DNA from: Micromonospora sp. ALFpr18c
GTDB taxonomy: Bacteria; Actinomycetota; Actinomycetes; Mycobacteriales; Micromonosporaceae
Assembly (NCBI RefSeq): GCF_008868155.1
Contig: NZ_WBKR01000025.1
Location: forward strand, 1-43,135
Length of the DNA: 43,135 nt
Direction: 5' to 3'
The notes beneath the pieces are model-generated. The model was given only the letters and a program-made list of their open reading frames with translations, was not told where the DNA came from and searched no databases. How positions within the stretch are numbered: position 1 is the stretch's first letter; each line of letters begins with the position of its first letter. The position numbers and the translations under genes were made by a program. Of this stretch, positions 28,806 to 36,004 are shown in pieces.

Positions 28806-29110
28806 CGAGCCATCGGACACGTGGTGAGCTTGCCGCGAGTCGAGCGAAAGCGATCCTGGATCACTACGAGGAGGAACACCCCGGCGGTTCGGAACTCAAC
28901 CCCGCAGCAGCCACTGTGCATGCTGTGCTCGCTATGTACTAGGAACTCCGTCACCACGCGGCGGTCACCTCTGCGAGCGGCGTCGACAGGACGATGGCCA
29001 GTCTGACGAACGCGCTGAGCGACAGCCACACGCCCAACTTCAATTTGGCCCGCGCTCTCGACGAGCACACGGCCATGATGCGGCGCTACGTCGAATCCCT
29101 CCAACGCTGA
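28806..29110 (+). pseudogene. Decayed hypothetical gene with in-frame stop
   Basis: One reading frame gives coherent coding-like sequence (RAKAILDHYEEEHPGGSEL and AATVHAVLAMY), then a TAG at about 28939-28941, then ELRHHAAVTSASGVDRTMAS through to YVESLQR and TGA 29108. Changing the TAG to CAG would restore about 85 residues of open frame. Upstream the frame hits another TAG near 28802. There is no start codon with a ribosome binding site. The 38-codon tail from ATG 28994 could still be translated. Family unknown. Confidence 0.45.
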
Positions 29111-29337
29111 AGGACCAGGCGGAGACGGTCGATCTGTTCCGAGTTGAGCGGTGGCGCTTCCCGCACGGTTGCTTCGATGATGTGACTGGGTACGTGAGGC
29201 GGCGGGGCGGAAGCCAGAAGGCGGGCGAGCGTCGCTCGTTGAGCGTCGTCCAGCTCCGGCCAGTCGGCGGCAGTCTGCTTGGCCTGCTCCTCCATGTACT
29301 GCTGAAGCCGAGGGTCGTCGATCCTGTATCGGGGCAC
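29086..29337 (-). CDS. Small hypothetical protein, 83 aa
   Basis: A soluble protein starting (GTG 29337) VPRYRIDDPRLQQYMEEQAK, with helical segments WPELDDAQRATLARLLAS and LNSEQIDRLRLVLQRW. No cysteine or membrane segment. Codon use is less GC-rich than the core genes. It overlaps the decayed plus-strand ORF at its 3' end by 25 bp. I recall similar short proteins next to XRE/TPR regulators in actinomycetes, but no function is known. Upstream a TGATCT...AGATCA pair (29360-29365, 29379-29384) could be an operator. Confidence 0.65.
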   Translation of the reverse strand: MPRYRIDDPRLQQYMEEQAKQTAADWPELDDAQRATLARLLASAPPPHVPSHIIEATVREAPPLNSEQIDRLRLVLQRWRDST

Positions 29338-29443
29338 GTCGTAGCTTCGGCAACAGAGATGATCTCAGAGTGACAGCAAGATCAAATAGCACGTACGCAG
29401 AGGTTGCGGCGGAGGGACGCCTGTGTCGGGCGTCCCTCCCGCG

Positions 29444-29803
29444 TCACCGTCTGGCGTTCTTCCGCTGCTCCTGATACTTGCGCTCGGCCGCCACTTCCTC
29501 AGTCGTCGGATCGGCGGCGCCGGGCGGCAGGATCTTCCAGAAGCCGTCCCCGAAGTCAACTTCGAAGACACGCCCCTCCCATTCACTCGAATGAGTTGCG
29601 GCGATGACCCTCCGCTCGTAACCCTCGACGGGTTCCTCGTGAACATGCTCGCGGCCGTCGCGGTAGACCCCGTACCTCTCCTGCACAAGCCACCCGACAA
29701 CCGGATCCACTCGAAGGCTGCCGTCGTCGTCAATGAAGCATGCGCGCCATCCATGGACCTGCGCGGGCCGGAAGTCAATGGTCCGGTACAAGAAGTCGTC
29801 CAT
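29444..29803 (-). CDS. Hypothetical protein, 119 aa
   Basis: Start ATG 29803 gives MDDFLYRTIDFRPAQVHGWRA, followed by repeated short strands (CFIDDDGSLRVDPVVGWLVQ, RRVIAATHSSEWEGRVFEVDF). A C-terminal charged helix rich in Glu/Arg/Gln (TTEEVAAERKYQEQRKNARR) ends it. It looks like a small beta-rich soluble protein. The longer open frame upstream of ATG 29803 is less protein-like. It is divergent from the XRE regulator and separated by 120 bp, so the regulator may control it. No family recognised. Confidence 0.65.
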   Translation of the reverse strand: MDDFLYRTIDFRPAQVHGWRACFIDDDGSLRVDPVVGWLVQERYGVYRDGREHVHEEPVEGYERRVIAATHSSEWEGRVFEVDFGDGFWKILPPGAADPTTEEVAAERKYQEQRKNARR

Positions 29804-29923
29804 GATAGCCCTCGCAATACGTGACGGTGATAGCTGCCCGGAGTAGCGTGCCAGGTGGCGGCCCGCCGGGGTAGAGGCCGGCGGTGCCGCCATCGGGCCC
29901 TCTACCCCGAAGGCAGGCACGCC

Positions 29924-31120
29924 GTGACTGACCCGTCGTTCGCCGGACGGATGCGACAACTCCGCGACGCGCAGCGCATCTCCCTGCGCAACCTCGCCAA
30001 GATCACCTATCACGGTAAGACGTACCTGCATGAGCTGGAGACCGGCATGAAAAAGCCCACCAGCCAGGTCGCCCAGCGCATCGACGACGCACTCAACGCC
30101 GCCGGTGAACTCGTCGCCCTCGCCACCCAGCCCACCATTCGGCGCCGCGAATTCGTGGCCGCCGCCGGACTCGCCGCCGCCCTACCCCACACCCTGCTCG
30201 GCCACGGCCGACACGTCGGACCCGGAACCGCCGGACGGCTCGCCGAACGCACCGCCCGACTTCGCCGCCTCGACAACTTCCTCGGCGGCGCCGACACCCA
30301 CCGCCTGTACCAAGCCGAAGCGGACTCCACCACCCGACTCATCCAAGAAGGCTCCTACAGCGAAACCGTCGGCCGGCAACTCCTTGCCGTCCTCGCCGAG
30401 CAAACCCAACTCGCGGGATGGGCGGCATTCGACTCCGGACGGCACGCCGACGCAGAACGGCTGTACCGGACCAGCCTTTCCGCTGCCCGCGACGCCGACG
30501 ACCACGCCCTCACCGGCAACGCATTCGCGTTCCTCGCCTACCAGCAACTTGCACTCGGCCAGCCCGCCGCCGACACCGCCGCAGCCGGATGCGAGACCGC
30601 CTCGACCGCAACGCCAACCGTTCGCGCGCTGCTGCACCTGAGGGCCGCCTGGGCGTACGCCGTCGAGGGCAACGCCGCAGCGGCCGACCAGCAGCTTGCG
30701 CACGGCACCACGTGCCTGACCGAGCACGACGATCGGCCCGAGCCTGACTGGGTGTACTGGGTCGACCATGTGGAAGGCGAAATCATGACCGGGCGGTGCT
30801 GGACGGTCCTGCGCAGGCCGATGCGCGCCATCCCCGTGCTGGAACGCGCCCTCGCCCGATTCGACGACACTCACTCCCGCGACAAAGCCCTCTACCTGTC
30901 GTGGCTGGCAGACGCCTACCTCGACGCCAACGAGGTCGAGCAGGCGTGCGCCACTGCCGGGACCGCGATCGGCCTCGCCGGTGGGGTCGGGTCGGTGCGG
31001 CCCGCCCAGCGCCTCAACACGTTCCTCAACCGGCTGGAGCCCCACGCCGAAATGCCGTGCGTCGTTGAACTGCGATCCCTGGCCGCCGAGGCGTCTACAC
31101 GCCCTCGACTGTCCGTGTGA
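29924..31120 (+). CDS. XRE-family regulator with TPR-like domain
   Basis: A 398-residue protein with an N-terminal Cro/CI-type helix-turn-helix (about residues 5-62: GRMRQLRDAQRISLRNLAKI, then YLHELETGMKKPTSQVAQRI). A hydrophobic stretch RRREFVAAAGLAAALPH (about 75-91) resembles a twin-arginine signal and is common in this regulator group. A long alpha-helical repeat region (about 130-380) is TPR-like, typical of peptide- or small-molecule-responsive regulators. GTG 29924 has AAGGCAGG upstream. Its 3' end overlaps the convergent cutA gene by 26 bp. Composition is similar to neighbours. Confidence 0.85.
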   Translation: MTDPSFAGRMRQLRDAQRISLRNLAKITYHGKTYLHELETGMKKPTSQVAQRIDDALNAAGELVALATQPTIRRREFVAAAGLAAALPHTLLGHGRHVGPGTAGRLAERTARLRRLDNFLGGADTHRLYQAEADSTTRLIQEGSYSETVGRQLLAVLAEQTQLAGWAAFDSGRHADAERLYRTSLSAARDADDHALTGNAFAFLAYQQLALGQPAADTAAAGCETASTATPTVRALLHLRAAWAYAVEGNAAAADQQLAHGTTCLTEHDDRPEPDWVYWVDHVEGEIMTGRCWTVLRRPMRAIPVLERALARFDDTHSRDKALYLSWLADAYLDANEVEQACATAGTAIGLAGGVGSVRPAQRLNTFLNRLEPHAEMPCVVELRSLAAEASTRPRLSV

Positions 31121-31418
31121 TCCATTGCAGGTAGGCGGCCGAGCCGCGAACAACCGGGACGGCGGTGACCTGCGGGTTGTCCCAAGGATGAGCGTCTAGC
31201 AGGTAAGCCTCTAGCTGCGGATACCGGTCGTCGGTCGTGTACAGCAGCACCTGCCACTCCTCGCCTGTGCCTTGCTCGCCGAGGTGCCAGAAGACTGATG
31301 TCACCGGGCCGACGACTTGAGCGCCGGCCGCCAATCGTGCCGCTGCTGCTCCTTCGGCCAGCTTCACCGCCGCATCCCGGGTGGGTGCGGCCGTCGACAC
31401 CTGCACGTAGTCGCTCAC
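31095..31418 (-). CDS. cutA: CutA1-like divalent cation tolerance protein
   Basis: A 107-residue protein of CutA1 length and pattern: YVQVSTAAPTRDAAVKLAEGAAAARLAAGAQV, VTSVFWHLGE, EEWQVLLYTTDDRYPQLEAYL and HPWDNPQVTAVPVVRGSAAYLQWI. The family forms trimeric ferredoxin-fold proteins linked to copper tolerance, though the molecular role is unsettled. The usual C(A/T)N motif is replaced by QVVGPV, so metal binding is uncertain. GTG 31418 has TAGCCT 6 nt upstream and no Shine-Dalgarno, again leaderless. Confidence 0.88.
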   Translation of the reverse strand: MSDYVQVSTAAPTRDAAVKLAEGAAAARLAAGAQVVGPVTSVFWHLGEQGTGEEWQVLLYTTDDRYPQLEAYLLDAHPWDNPQVTAVPVVRGSAAYLQWITRTVEGV

Positions 31419-31424
31419 CTGTAC

Positions 31425-31430
31425 AGGCTA
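31425..31430 (-). promoter_or_regulatory. Leaderless cutA promoter, -10 TAGCCT
   Basis: TAGCCT on the minus strand ends 6 nt before GTG 31418. Confidence 0.5.
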
Positions 31431-31649
31431 GCGGGGAGGGTGTCCGCGGACGGTTGCGGACAGTCGGCGGACAGCCGACCCCACCTCACCGCCCTTGGTT
31501 GTCCGTAGCGTCCGATTGACGGGACGGCCGTGGTGAATTCCGAACCTATGCGATGTGTGCGGCGACCACGGCCGTCCCGCCGAGAGGCGGGGGGCGTCCG
31601 CGCCGGAGATGACCGGGCGCCTCTCCAGCCACTGACGGAGGGGGCAGCG

Positions 31650-31961
31650 TTGATCTCGGAGGCACCAACCACCATCCACGACGCCCGGCGAGCCGACCGC
31701 GAACGCGGGCGCAAGGCCGTCGACGCCCTCGACCGGCGGCTCGACGGCCAGCACACGCCGCGCCGGCCGCAATGGGACTGCGCCGGCTGCGGTGCCGACT
31801 GGCCGTGCGCCCCGGCGCAGGTCCGCCTCGGCGAGGCATACGGCAGGGACCGCATCGGCCTAGCCATGTACTGCGGCGCGCTCTACGCCGCCGCCGTCAA
31901 CGACCTGCCGGTCACGACCAACGGTGAGACGTGGGCACGGTTCGTGAGCTGGGTGCGCTGA
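31650..31961 (+). CDS. Small protein with CxxC-type cluster, 103 aa
   Basis: A TTG at 31650 with GGAGGGGG about 8 nt upstream opens a 103-residue protein. A basic helix (DARRADRERGRKAVDALDRRLDG region) leads into a probable zinc site WDCAGCGADWPCAP, and then GLAMYCGALYAAAVNDLP. An ATG at 31530 gives a longer frame, but the added residues are Arg-rich and not convincing. I recall relatives in actinomycete mobile elements and near XRE regulators; function unknown. The 230 bp between cutA and this gene hold only weak promoter-like sequence. Confidence 0.65.
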   Translation: MISEAPTTIHDARRADRERGRKAVDALDRRLDGQHTPRRPQWDCAGCGADWPCAPAQVRLGEAYGRDRIGLAMYCGALYAAAVNDLPVTTNGETWARFVSWVR

Positions 31962-32161
31962 CCCTCGGCGTGGGGAGCATCCACCGCGGCGACGAAGGGT
32001 TGCACCACTCGGACTGGTCGCACCGCTGGTCCGGTGGCCCGGCCGACGAAGCGGGGCAGGCCGCGTGGCAGGCGGCGCTCAAGGCGCACATGGAGGATCA
32101 CCAGCGGGGCTTGGATGTGCGCCGGCCCCGAAACGACGACAACGCCCCGCCGACCCGGTGA
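31931..32161 (+). CDS. Small hypothetical protein, 63-76 aa
   Basis: Two starts are possible: GTG 31931 (76 residues, overlapping the previous gene by 31 bp) or GTG 31970 (63 residues, 8 bp after it). The body (HRGDEGLHHSDWSHRWSG, then DEAGQAAWQAALKAHMEDH) is polar, His/Asp/Trp-rich and probably helical. No family recognised. The stop codon lies in the loop of a perfect hairpin terminator, so transcription ends essentially at the end of the gene. Confidence 0.5.
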   Translation: MGTVRELGALTLGVGSIHRGDEGLHHSDWSHRWSGGPADEAGQAAWQAALKAHMEDHQRGLDVRRPRNDDNAPPTR

Positions 32162-32177
32162 AGGGTCGGCGGGGCGT
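32142..32177 (+). terminator. 15-bp hairpin overlapping the 3' end of the small ORF
   Basis: Perfect arms 32142-32156 and 32163-32177 enclose GGTGAA, which contains part of the stop codon at 32159-32161. CTCGTTGG follows. It faces the end of the small phage-like minus-strand genes. Confidence 0.85.
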
Positions 32178-32290
32178 CTCGTTGGACCTGCCGCTGGGGA
32201 GTAGCAGACCAGCTCATGGGCGTTCCCGACGGGAACGGTAATTCTCGGGGGTACCCCCAAACGGGGGCTCCGGGTTGGGCCAAACCGGCC

Positions 32291-32473
32291 TTACCGCTTG
32301 GGGCTGTCGGTGGAGTTGGGCACGACGTACACGCCGAGCGCCCCCAGCACGGCCAGGGCCACCGAGATGCCCTCGGTGGCGGTCAAGGTGTCGTCACCCA
32401 TGGCCACGGTGAGGGCAACCCCACCAGCGACGACGGCGGCGACGATGGTCTTGGCGTAACTGCCGATCTTCAC
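32291..32473 (-). CDS. Small phage-like membrane protein, 60 aa
   Basis: GTG 32473, preceded by GGGAGG, encodes a basic N-terminus (VKIGSYAKTIVAAVVAGGVAL) and a second hydrophobic stretch (GISVALAVLGALGVYVVPN). The pattern of two helices ending in GVYVVPN is one I associate with small holin-like or cassette proteins of actinobacteriophages. Lysis function is not shown. It is the last of a run of small minus-strand genes. Confidence 0.65.
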   Translation of the reverse strand: MKIGSYAKTIVAAVVAGGVALTVAMGDDTLTATEGISVALAVLGALGVYVVPNSTDSPKR

Positions 32474-32558
32474 GGATGCCTCCCGGGCATGAAGAAGCCC
32501 GCTCCGGCAGGTCCGGGCGGGCACGATAGGTGGGTCAGATGGCAACAGGATTCGTCCG

Positions 32559-32792
32559 CTACGGGCAGTTGAACCGCTGCCCCCGCAGCTCGCGCAACCG
32601 GTCGGCGATCTTCTTGCCCGTCGGAGTCTGCGGCGGCGTCTCCCGATAGGCGTCATCGAACGTGGACAGCAGATCGCACCACTTGCGCTCCAACGCAGCC
32701 GCTGCACGATTCGAGTACGCCATCGATGCCGCCCCGGTCAGCACCGCGAACAGCAGCGCCACCACCAAGGTTTGCCAGGCTCGGAACGTCAC
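32559..32792 (-). CDS. Small phage-like membrane protein, 77 aa
   Basis: One N-terminal hydrophobic helix (WQTLVVALLFAVLTGAASMAY, about residues 6-26) is followed by a soluble part with Cys39 and Cys76 (KWCDLLSTFDDAYRETPPQTP, then RLRELRGQRFNCP). This single-helix plus two-Cys layout is common in actinophage tail/lysis-end cassettes (recall). GTG 32792 lies 6 bp after the stop of the upstream frameshifted gene, so both were cotranscribed. Confidence 0.65.
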   Translation of the reverse strand: MTFRAWQTLVVALLFAVLTGAASMAYSNRAAAALERKWCDLLSTFDDAYRETPPQTPTGKKIADRLRELRGQRFNCP

Positions 32793-32798
32793 GACGAA

Positions 32799-33084
32799 TC
32801 ACCCGCCCCTGACGGCGCGGGCGACGGTGATGATGGTGGCGGCGGTGAGCCCGAACCCGGAGAGGGCAACGGCGGCAACGTTGTACCGGTAGCGCCACTG
32901 CTCCCAGCGACAGCAGCCCCACGCCAGCCGGGATCCCCAACACCGACACGGCCGCCACCAGCAGCGCCTCGGACGCCTGCCCCGGCGGCACCACCACCGT
33001 CTGATGGATGATCACGCCCAGACCAGTCATGATGCAGCCGAAGTCCAGGCTCGACCGTTTGACGCGTTCTGCTCTCGTCACCAC
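32799..33084 (-). pseudogene. Frameshifted phage-like membrane protein
   Basis: From GTG 33084 or 33081, with AAGGGA upstream, the frame encodes VTRAERVKRSSLDFGCIMTG and two hydrophobic segments up to GVGLLS. It then leaves the coding-like frame near 32905-32915. In the next frame the sequence continues as WEQWRYRYNVAAVALSGFGL and ends VARAVRGG at TGA 32799, 6 bp before the next gene. One base change of length would give about 94 residues with three helices. Either a real frameshift mutation or a sequencing error; no slippery heptamer is obvious. Confidence 0.65.
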
Positions 33085-33280
33085 GCACAGTCCCTTCAAC
33101 AAGGGCGATCCGATACGCGGTCACCCCGAGGATCGCCACCCAGCGCGGCCGGTACCGCTCCGCCTTGACCGCCAGGCCGGTGACGCCCGCCACCAGCTCC
33201 GCCGCCGTCAGCTCGGCGGCGCGGGCGGTGGCCCGGTTGCTCAGGCTGGTGATGCCGACACCCTGTCGCGGCGTGCGCCG
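33085..33280 (-). pseudogene. Truncated phage-like ORF remnant
   Basis: A coding-like frame (GVGITSLSNRATARAAELTA, then YRPRWVAILGVTAYRIALVEG) begins immediately after an in-frame TGA (33281-33283). It has no start codon before GTG 33193 and no stop of its own near 33085. It seems to have lost its N-terminus at the border with the methyltransferase gene, and perhaps its own stop. Family not recognised. Confidence 0.4.
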
Positions 33281-33307
33281 TCAATCGCGACTTGGCACCC
33301 TCAACGG

Positions 33308-34051
33308 ATGCAGGCAACCGACCACCTCGCCGCCAGCCGCTACGCGCGGATGCGCTGGAACACGCCCCTGTCCGAGGAGCACGCCGCGCTGCTGCTGCAA
33401 CGGCTCGACGTACGCCCCGGCGCGCGGGTGCTCGACCTCGGCTGTGGCTGGGGTGAGCTGCTGCTGCGGGCCGTCGCGGCCGGTGGCGTGTCCGGCCCGC
33501 TCGCCACCCGGGGCGTCGGTGTCGACACCGACGACGACGCGCTCGCCCGAGGGCGGCGGCTCGCCGCAGGTCGGTCGCTGAACCGGCATGTCGCGTTCGT
33601 GATGGGCGAGGCGGCGGCCTGGCAGGAGCCCGCCGACCGGGTCCTGTGCATCGGTTCGGCACACGCCTTCGGTGCCACCGGTGCCGCGCTGGACGCGCTC
33701 GCCACCGTGGTCCGGCCCGGAGGCCGGCTGTTGTTCGGCGACGCCTACTGGGAACGACCCCCAACCCCGGCGGCCGAGCAGATCTTCGGCACCGAGGTCA
33801 CGGCACTGGCGGGCCTCGTCGAGGCAGCTCGGGAGCGTGGCTGGCGGGTGCTGCACCTGAGCACCGCCGACCAGCGGGAATGGGACGACTTCGAGTCCAC
33901 CTGGCTCGCGGGCCGGCAGGAGTGGCTGTTCACGTACCCCGAAGACCCCCGCGCCGCAGAGGTCCGCGCGGAGCTCGACGACCGGCTGCGCCAGTACGTC
34001 GGCACCTACCGAGGGCTCCTTGGCCTGGCCTACCTCGTCCTCGGTCGCTGA
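33308..34051 (+). CDS. SAM-dependent methyltransferase
   Basis: A 247-residue class I methyltransferase. Motif I VLDLGCGWGELLLR covers residues 41-54, an acidic VGVDTDDDAL ends beta2, RVLCIGSAHAFG is motif II and VRPGGRLLFGDAYWE is post-motif III. The pattern suggests small-molecule O/N/C-methylation, but the substrate cannot be inferred. ATG 33308 starts MQATDHLAASRYARMRWNTP; no strong ribosome binding site is visible. It is the first intact gene after the phage-like remnants. Confidence 0.85.
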   Translation: MQATDHLAASRYARMRWNTPLSEEHAALLLQRLDVRPGARVLDLGCGWGELLLRAVAAGGVSGPLATRGVGVDTDDDALARGRRLAAGRSLNRHVAFVMGEAAAWQEPADRVLCIGSAHAFGATGAALDALATVVRPGGRLLFGDAYWERPPTPAAEQIFGTEVTALAGLVEAARERGWRVLHLSTADQREWDDFESTWLAGRQEWLFTYPEDPRAAEVRAELDDRLRQYVGTYRGLLGLAYLVLGR

Positions 34052-34058
34052 CGACCGT

Positions 34059-34452
34059 CGTTGACGCCGCTGCATACGCCGCGGGTGGTGAACGACTGCC
34101 GGCCTGGCAGGCGGTCATCGGGCAGGCGGTGCTGTTCACCCTGTTCGGGTTCCTCGTCGGGGCAGCCCGATCCCCCGGCCGGCTCGCGCTGTTCGTCGTC
34201 TTCGCGCTGCTGCTCGGCGGCTTCCGGGCGGCCACCGGGGACATCTGGGCGGGCATCGGCTTCCACGTCGCCTTCCAGAGCGTCGCCCAACTGTTCGGAG
34301 ATGTCGGCGGGGTCTTCGACGTGACCGGGTCCGACGTTCTGGGGCTCGTGGCGCTGGGCGGCCTGCCCTTCGCCCTCGGCTGGACCGTCATCGAGCGACG
34401 ACACCGGCATCACCTGAACTGGCAGGCCCTCGAACCGGAGCCCGCCTCCTGA
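34059..34452 (+). pseudogene. CPBP-type membrane protein, 5'-truncated
   Basis: A frame open from the methyltransferase stop encodes LPAWQAVIGQAVLFTLFGFL, LALFVVFALLLGGFRAATGD, IWAGIGFHVAFQSVAQL and a final helix. The FRAATGDIWAGIGFHVAFQ block matches the C-terminal motif of CPBP (CAAX-protease-like) proteins. The EExxxR motif and N-terminal helices are missing, and no start codon with a ribosome binding site exists before GTG 34129. It is probably the 3' remnant of a larger gene; a short protein from an internal start cannot be excluded. Confidence 0.55.
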
Positions 34453-34502
34453 GGATTCGTCGGCGGCACGGTTCCAGCCTGTGGACGCGGCCGATCGTGG
34501 GC

Positions 34503-34532
34503 TTGACGGGGCCCAGACATCGGAGGTTTACT
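34503..34532 (+). promoter_or_regulatory. Promoter candidate, TTGACG-N18-TTTACT
   Basis: TTGACG (34503-34508) and TTTACT (34527-34532) are 18 bp apart. This would give a leader of about 195 nt before the ThuA gene. The rest of 34453-34733 has no coding call. Confidence 0.5.
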
Positions 34533-34733
34533 GCCTCAACGATGTCAGTCGATGTTCCCGACCGTCCACACTGGGTGGTCGGAGTCGCCGGCTGGTCCAC
34601 CGCACCACGACACCACCACCTCGCACCACCTCAGCCGAGCATCGGCGGCCCGGCTTCCGCACCACCGCCACCCTGGCCCCCGGCGTGCCCTCGTGCACCG
34701 CCCCGGGCCGACGCTCAGCAGAGGAGCACCACC

Positions 34734-35918
34734 ATGCGTTCCCGTCCCCGTGTGCTGGCATTCGTCACCGGCCTGGCCGTGTTACTGGCCGGCCTGGTCG
34801 CCCTGCCGACTCCCGCCTCGGCGGCCCCGCTGACCAAGGTTCTGGTCTTCAGCAAGACCGCGGGCTTCCGCCACTCGTCCATCCCCAACGGCATCGCCGC
34901 GATCCAGCAACTCGGCTCGGCCAACGGCTTCACCGTGACCGCCACCGAGGACGCCGCCCAGTTCACCACCTCCAACCTGGCGCAGTACCAGGCGGTGGTC
35001 TTCCTGTCGACGACCGGCGACGTGCTCAACGCCTCCCAGCAGACGGCCTTCGAGTCGTACATCGCCGCCGGCGGCGGGTACGTCGGCGTGCACGCCGCCG
35101 CCGACACCGAGTACAGCTGGCCGTGGTACGGCGGGCTGGTCGGCGCCTGGTTCGACTCGCACCCGGCGATCCAGACCGCGACCGTGCGGATCGAGGACCA
35201 GACGAACCCGTCGACCGCCCACCTCGGCACCACCTGGGTCCGCTCCGACGAGTGGTACAACTACCGCACCAACCCCCGCTCGGGCGCGCGGGTGCTCGCC
35301 AGCCTCGACGAGTCGTCGTACAGCGGCGGCAACATGAGCGGGGACCACCCGATCACCTGGTGCAAGGCGTACGGCGGCGGGCGGGCCTGGTACACGGGTC
35401 TCGGGCACACCGAGGCGTCGTACACCGACCCGAAGTTCACCCAGATGCTGCTCGGCGGCCTGCGCGTCGCGGCGGGCGCCGTGACGGCCGACTGCTCGCC
35501 CCGCACCACCACCCCGCCGCCCACCACCAGCGGCTCCACCCTGCGGGCCCGGGCCAACAACCAGTACGTGAGCGCGCCCAACGCCACCACCGCGCTGATC
35601 GCCAACAAGACCTCCGCCGGCACCACCGAGCGGTTCGACCTGGTCGACCTCGGCAACGGCAACGTGGCGCTGCGCTCGAAGGGCAACGGGCAGTACGTCG
35701 CGGCCGAGAACGCCGGTGCCGCCGCGCTGATCGCCAACCGGGCCACCGCCGGCGCGTGGGAGACGTTCCAGCTGATCCGCAACTCCGACGGCACGGTGAG
35801 CCTGCGGGCCACCGTGAACAGCCGCTACGTCGCCGCCGAGAACGCGGGCGCGTCCGCGCTGATCGCCAACCGGACCTCGATCGGCCAGTGGGAGAAGTTC
35901 GACCTCGTCACCAACTGA
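34734..35918 (+). CDS. Secreted ThuA-domain protein with fascin-like trefoil
   Basis: A 394-residue secreted protein. It has a Sec signal peptide (about 1-30, cleavage near ASA-AP), a ThuA/trehalose-utilisation domain (about 33-245: TKVLVFSKTAGFRHSSIPNG, GGGYVGVHAAADTEY, YGGGRAWYTGLGH), a Thr/Pro linker and a C-terminal fascin-like beta-trefoil (about 262-394). The trefoil has three roughly 45-residue repeats, each with xLRAxxN...ALIANR. ThuA domains have a glutamine-amidotransferase-like fold and act in sugar metabolism; the trefoil is expected to bind a polymer or glycan. GAGGAGCACCACC precedes ATG 34734. A PQQ-type sugar dehydrogenase with the same trefoil follows after 86 bp. Confidence 0.9.
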   Translation: MRSRPRVLAFVTGLAVLLAGLVALPTPASAAPLTKVLVFSKTAGFRHSSIPNGIAAIQQLGSANGFTVTATEDAAQFTTSNLAQYQAVVFLSTTGDVLNASQQTAFESYIAAGGGYVGVHAAADTEYSWPWYGGLVGAWFDSHPAIQTATVRIEDQTNPSTAHLGTTWVRSDEWYNYRTNPRSGARVLASLDESSYSGGNMSGDHPITWCKAYGGGRAWYTGLGHTEASYTDPKFTQMLLGGLRVAAGAVTADCSPRTTTPPPTTSGSTLRARANNQYVSAPNATTALIANKTSAGTTERFDLVDLGNGNVALRSKGNGQYVAAENAGAAALIANRATAGAWETFQLIRNSDGTVSLRATVNSRYVAAENAGASALIANRTSIGQWEKFDLVTN

Positions 35919-36004
35919 CCTCGGGCTGGCACACCTCTCACCACCCCCATCTGGCCGTGGTGCGCCCCCGCACGCCCGGCCCCGGTCGTCGAGGAAGGAC
36001 GATC

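Noticed and set aside
32789..33193. 134-aa protein on the minus strand as a real fused gene
   Set aside because: Only its first part is coding-like; after about 33085 it becomes a shadow of the frameshifted membrane protein.
34481..36004. Upstream in-frame extension of the PQQ dehydrogenase (1450 codons in all)
   Set aside because: It overlaps the ThuA gene in another frame and is Arg-rich; the signal peptide and ribosome binding site fix the start at 36005.
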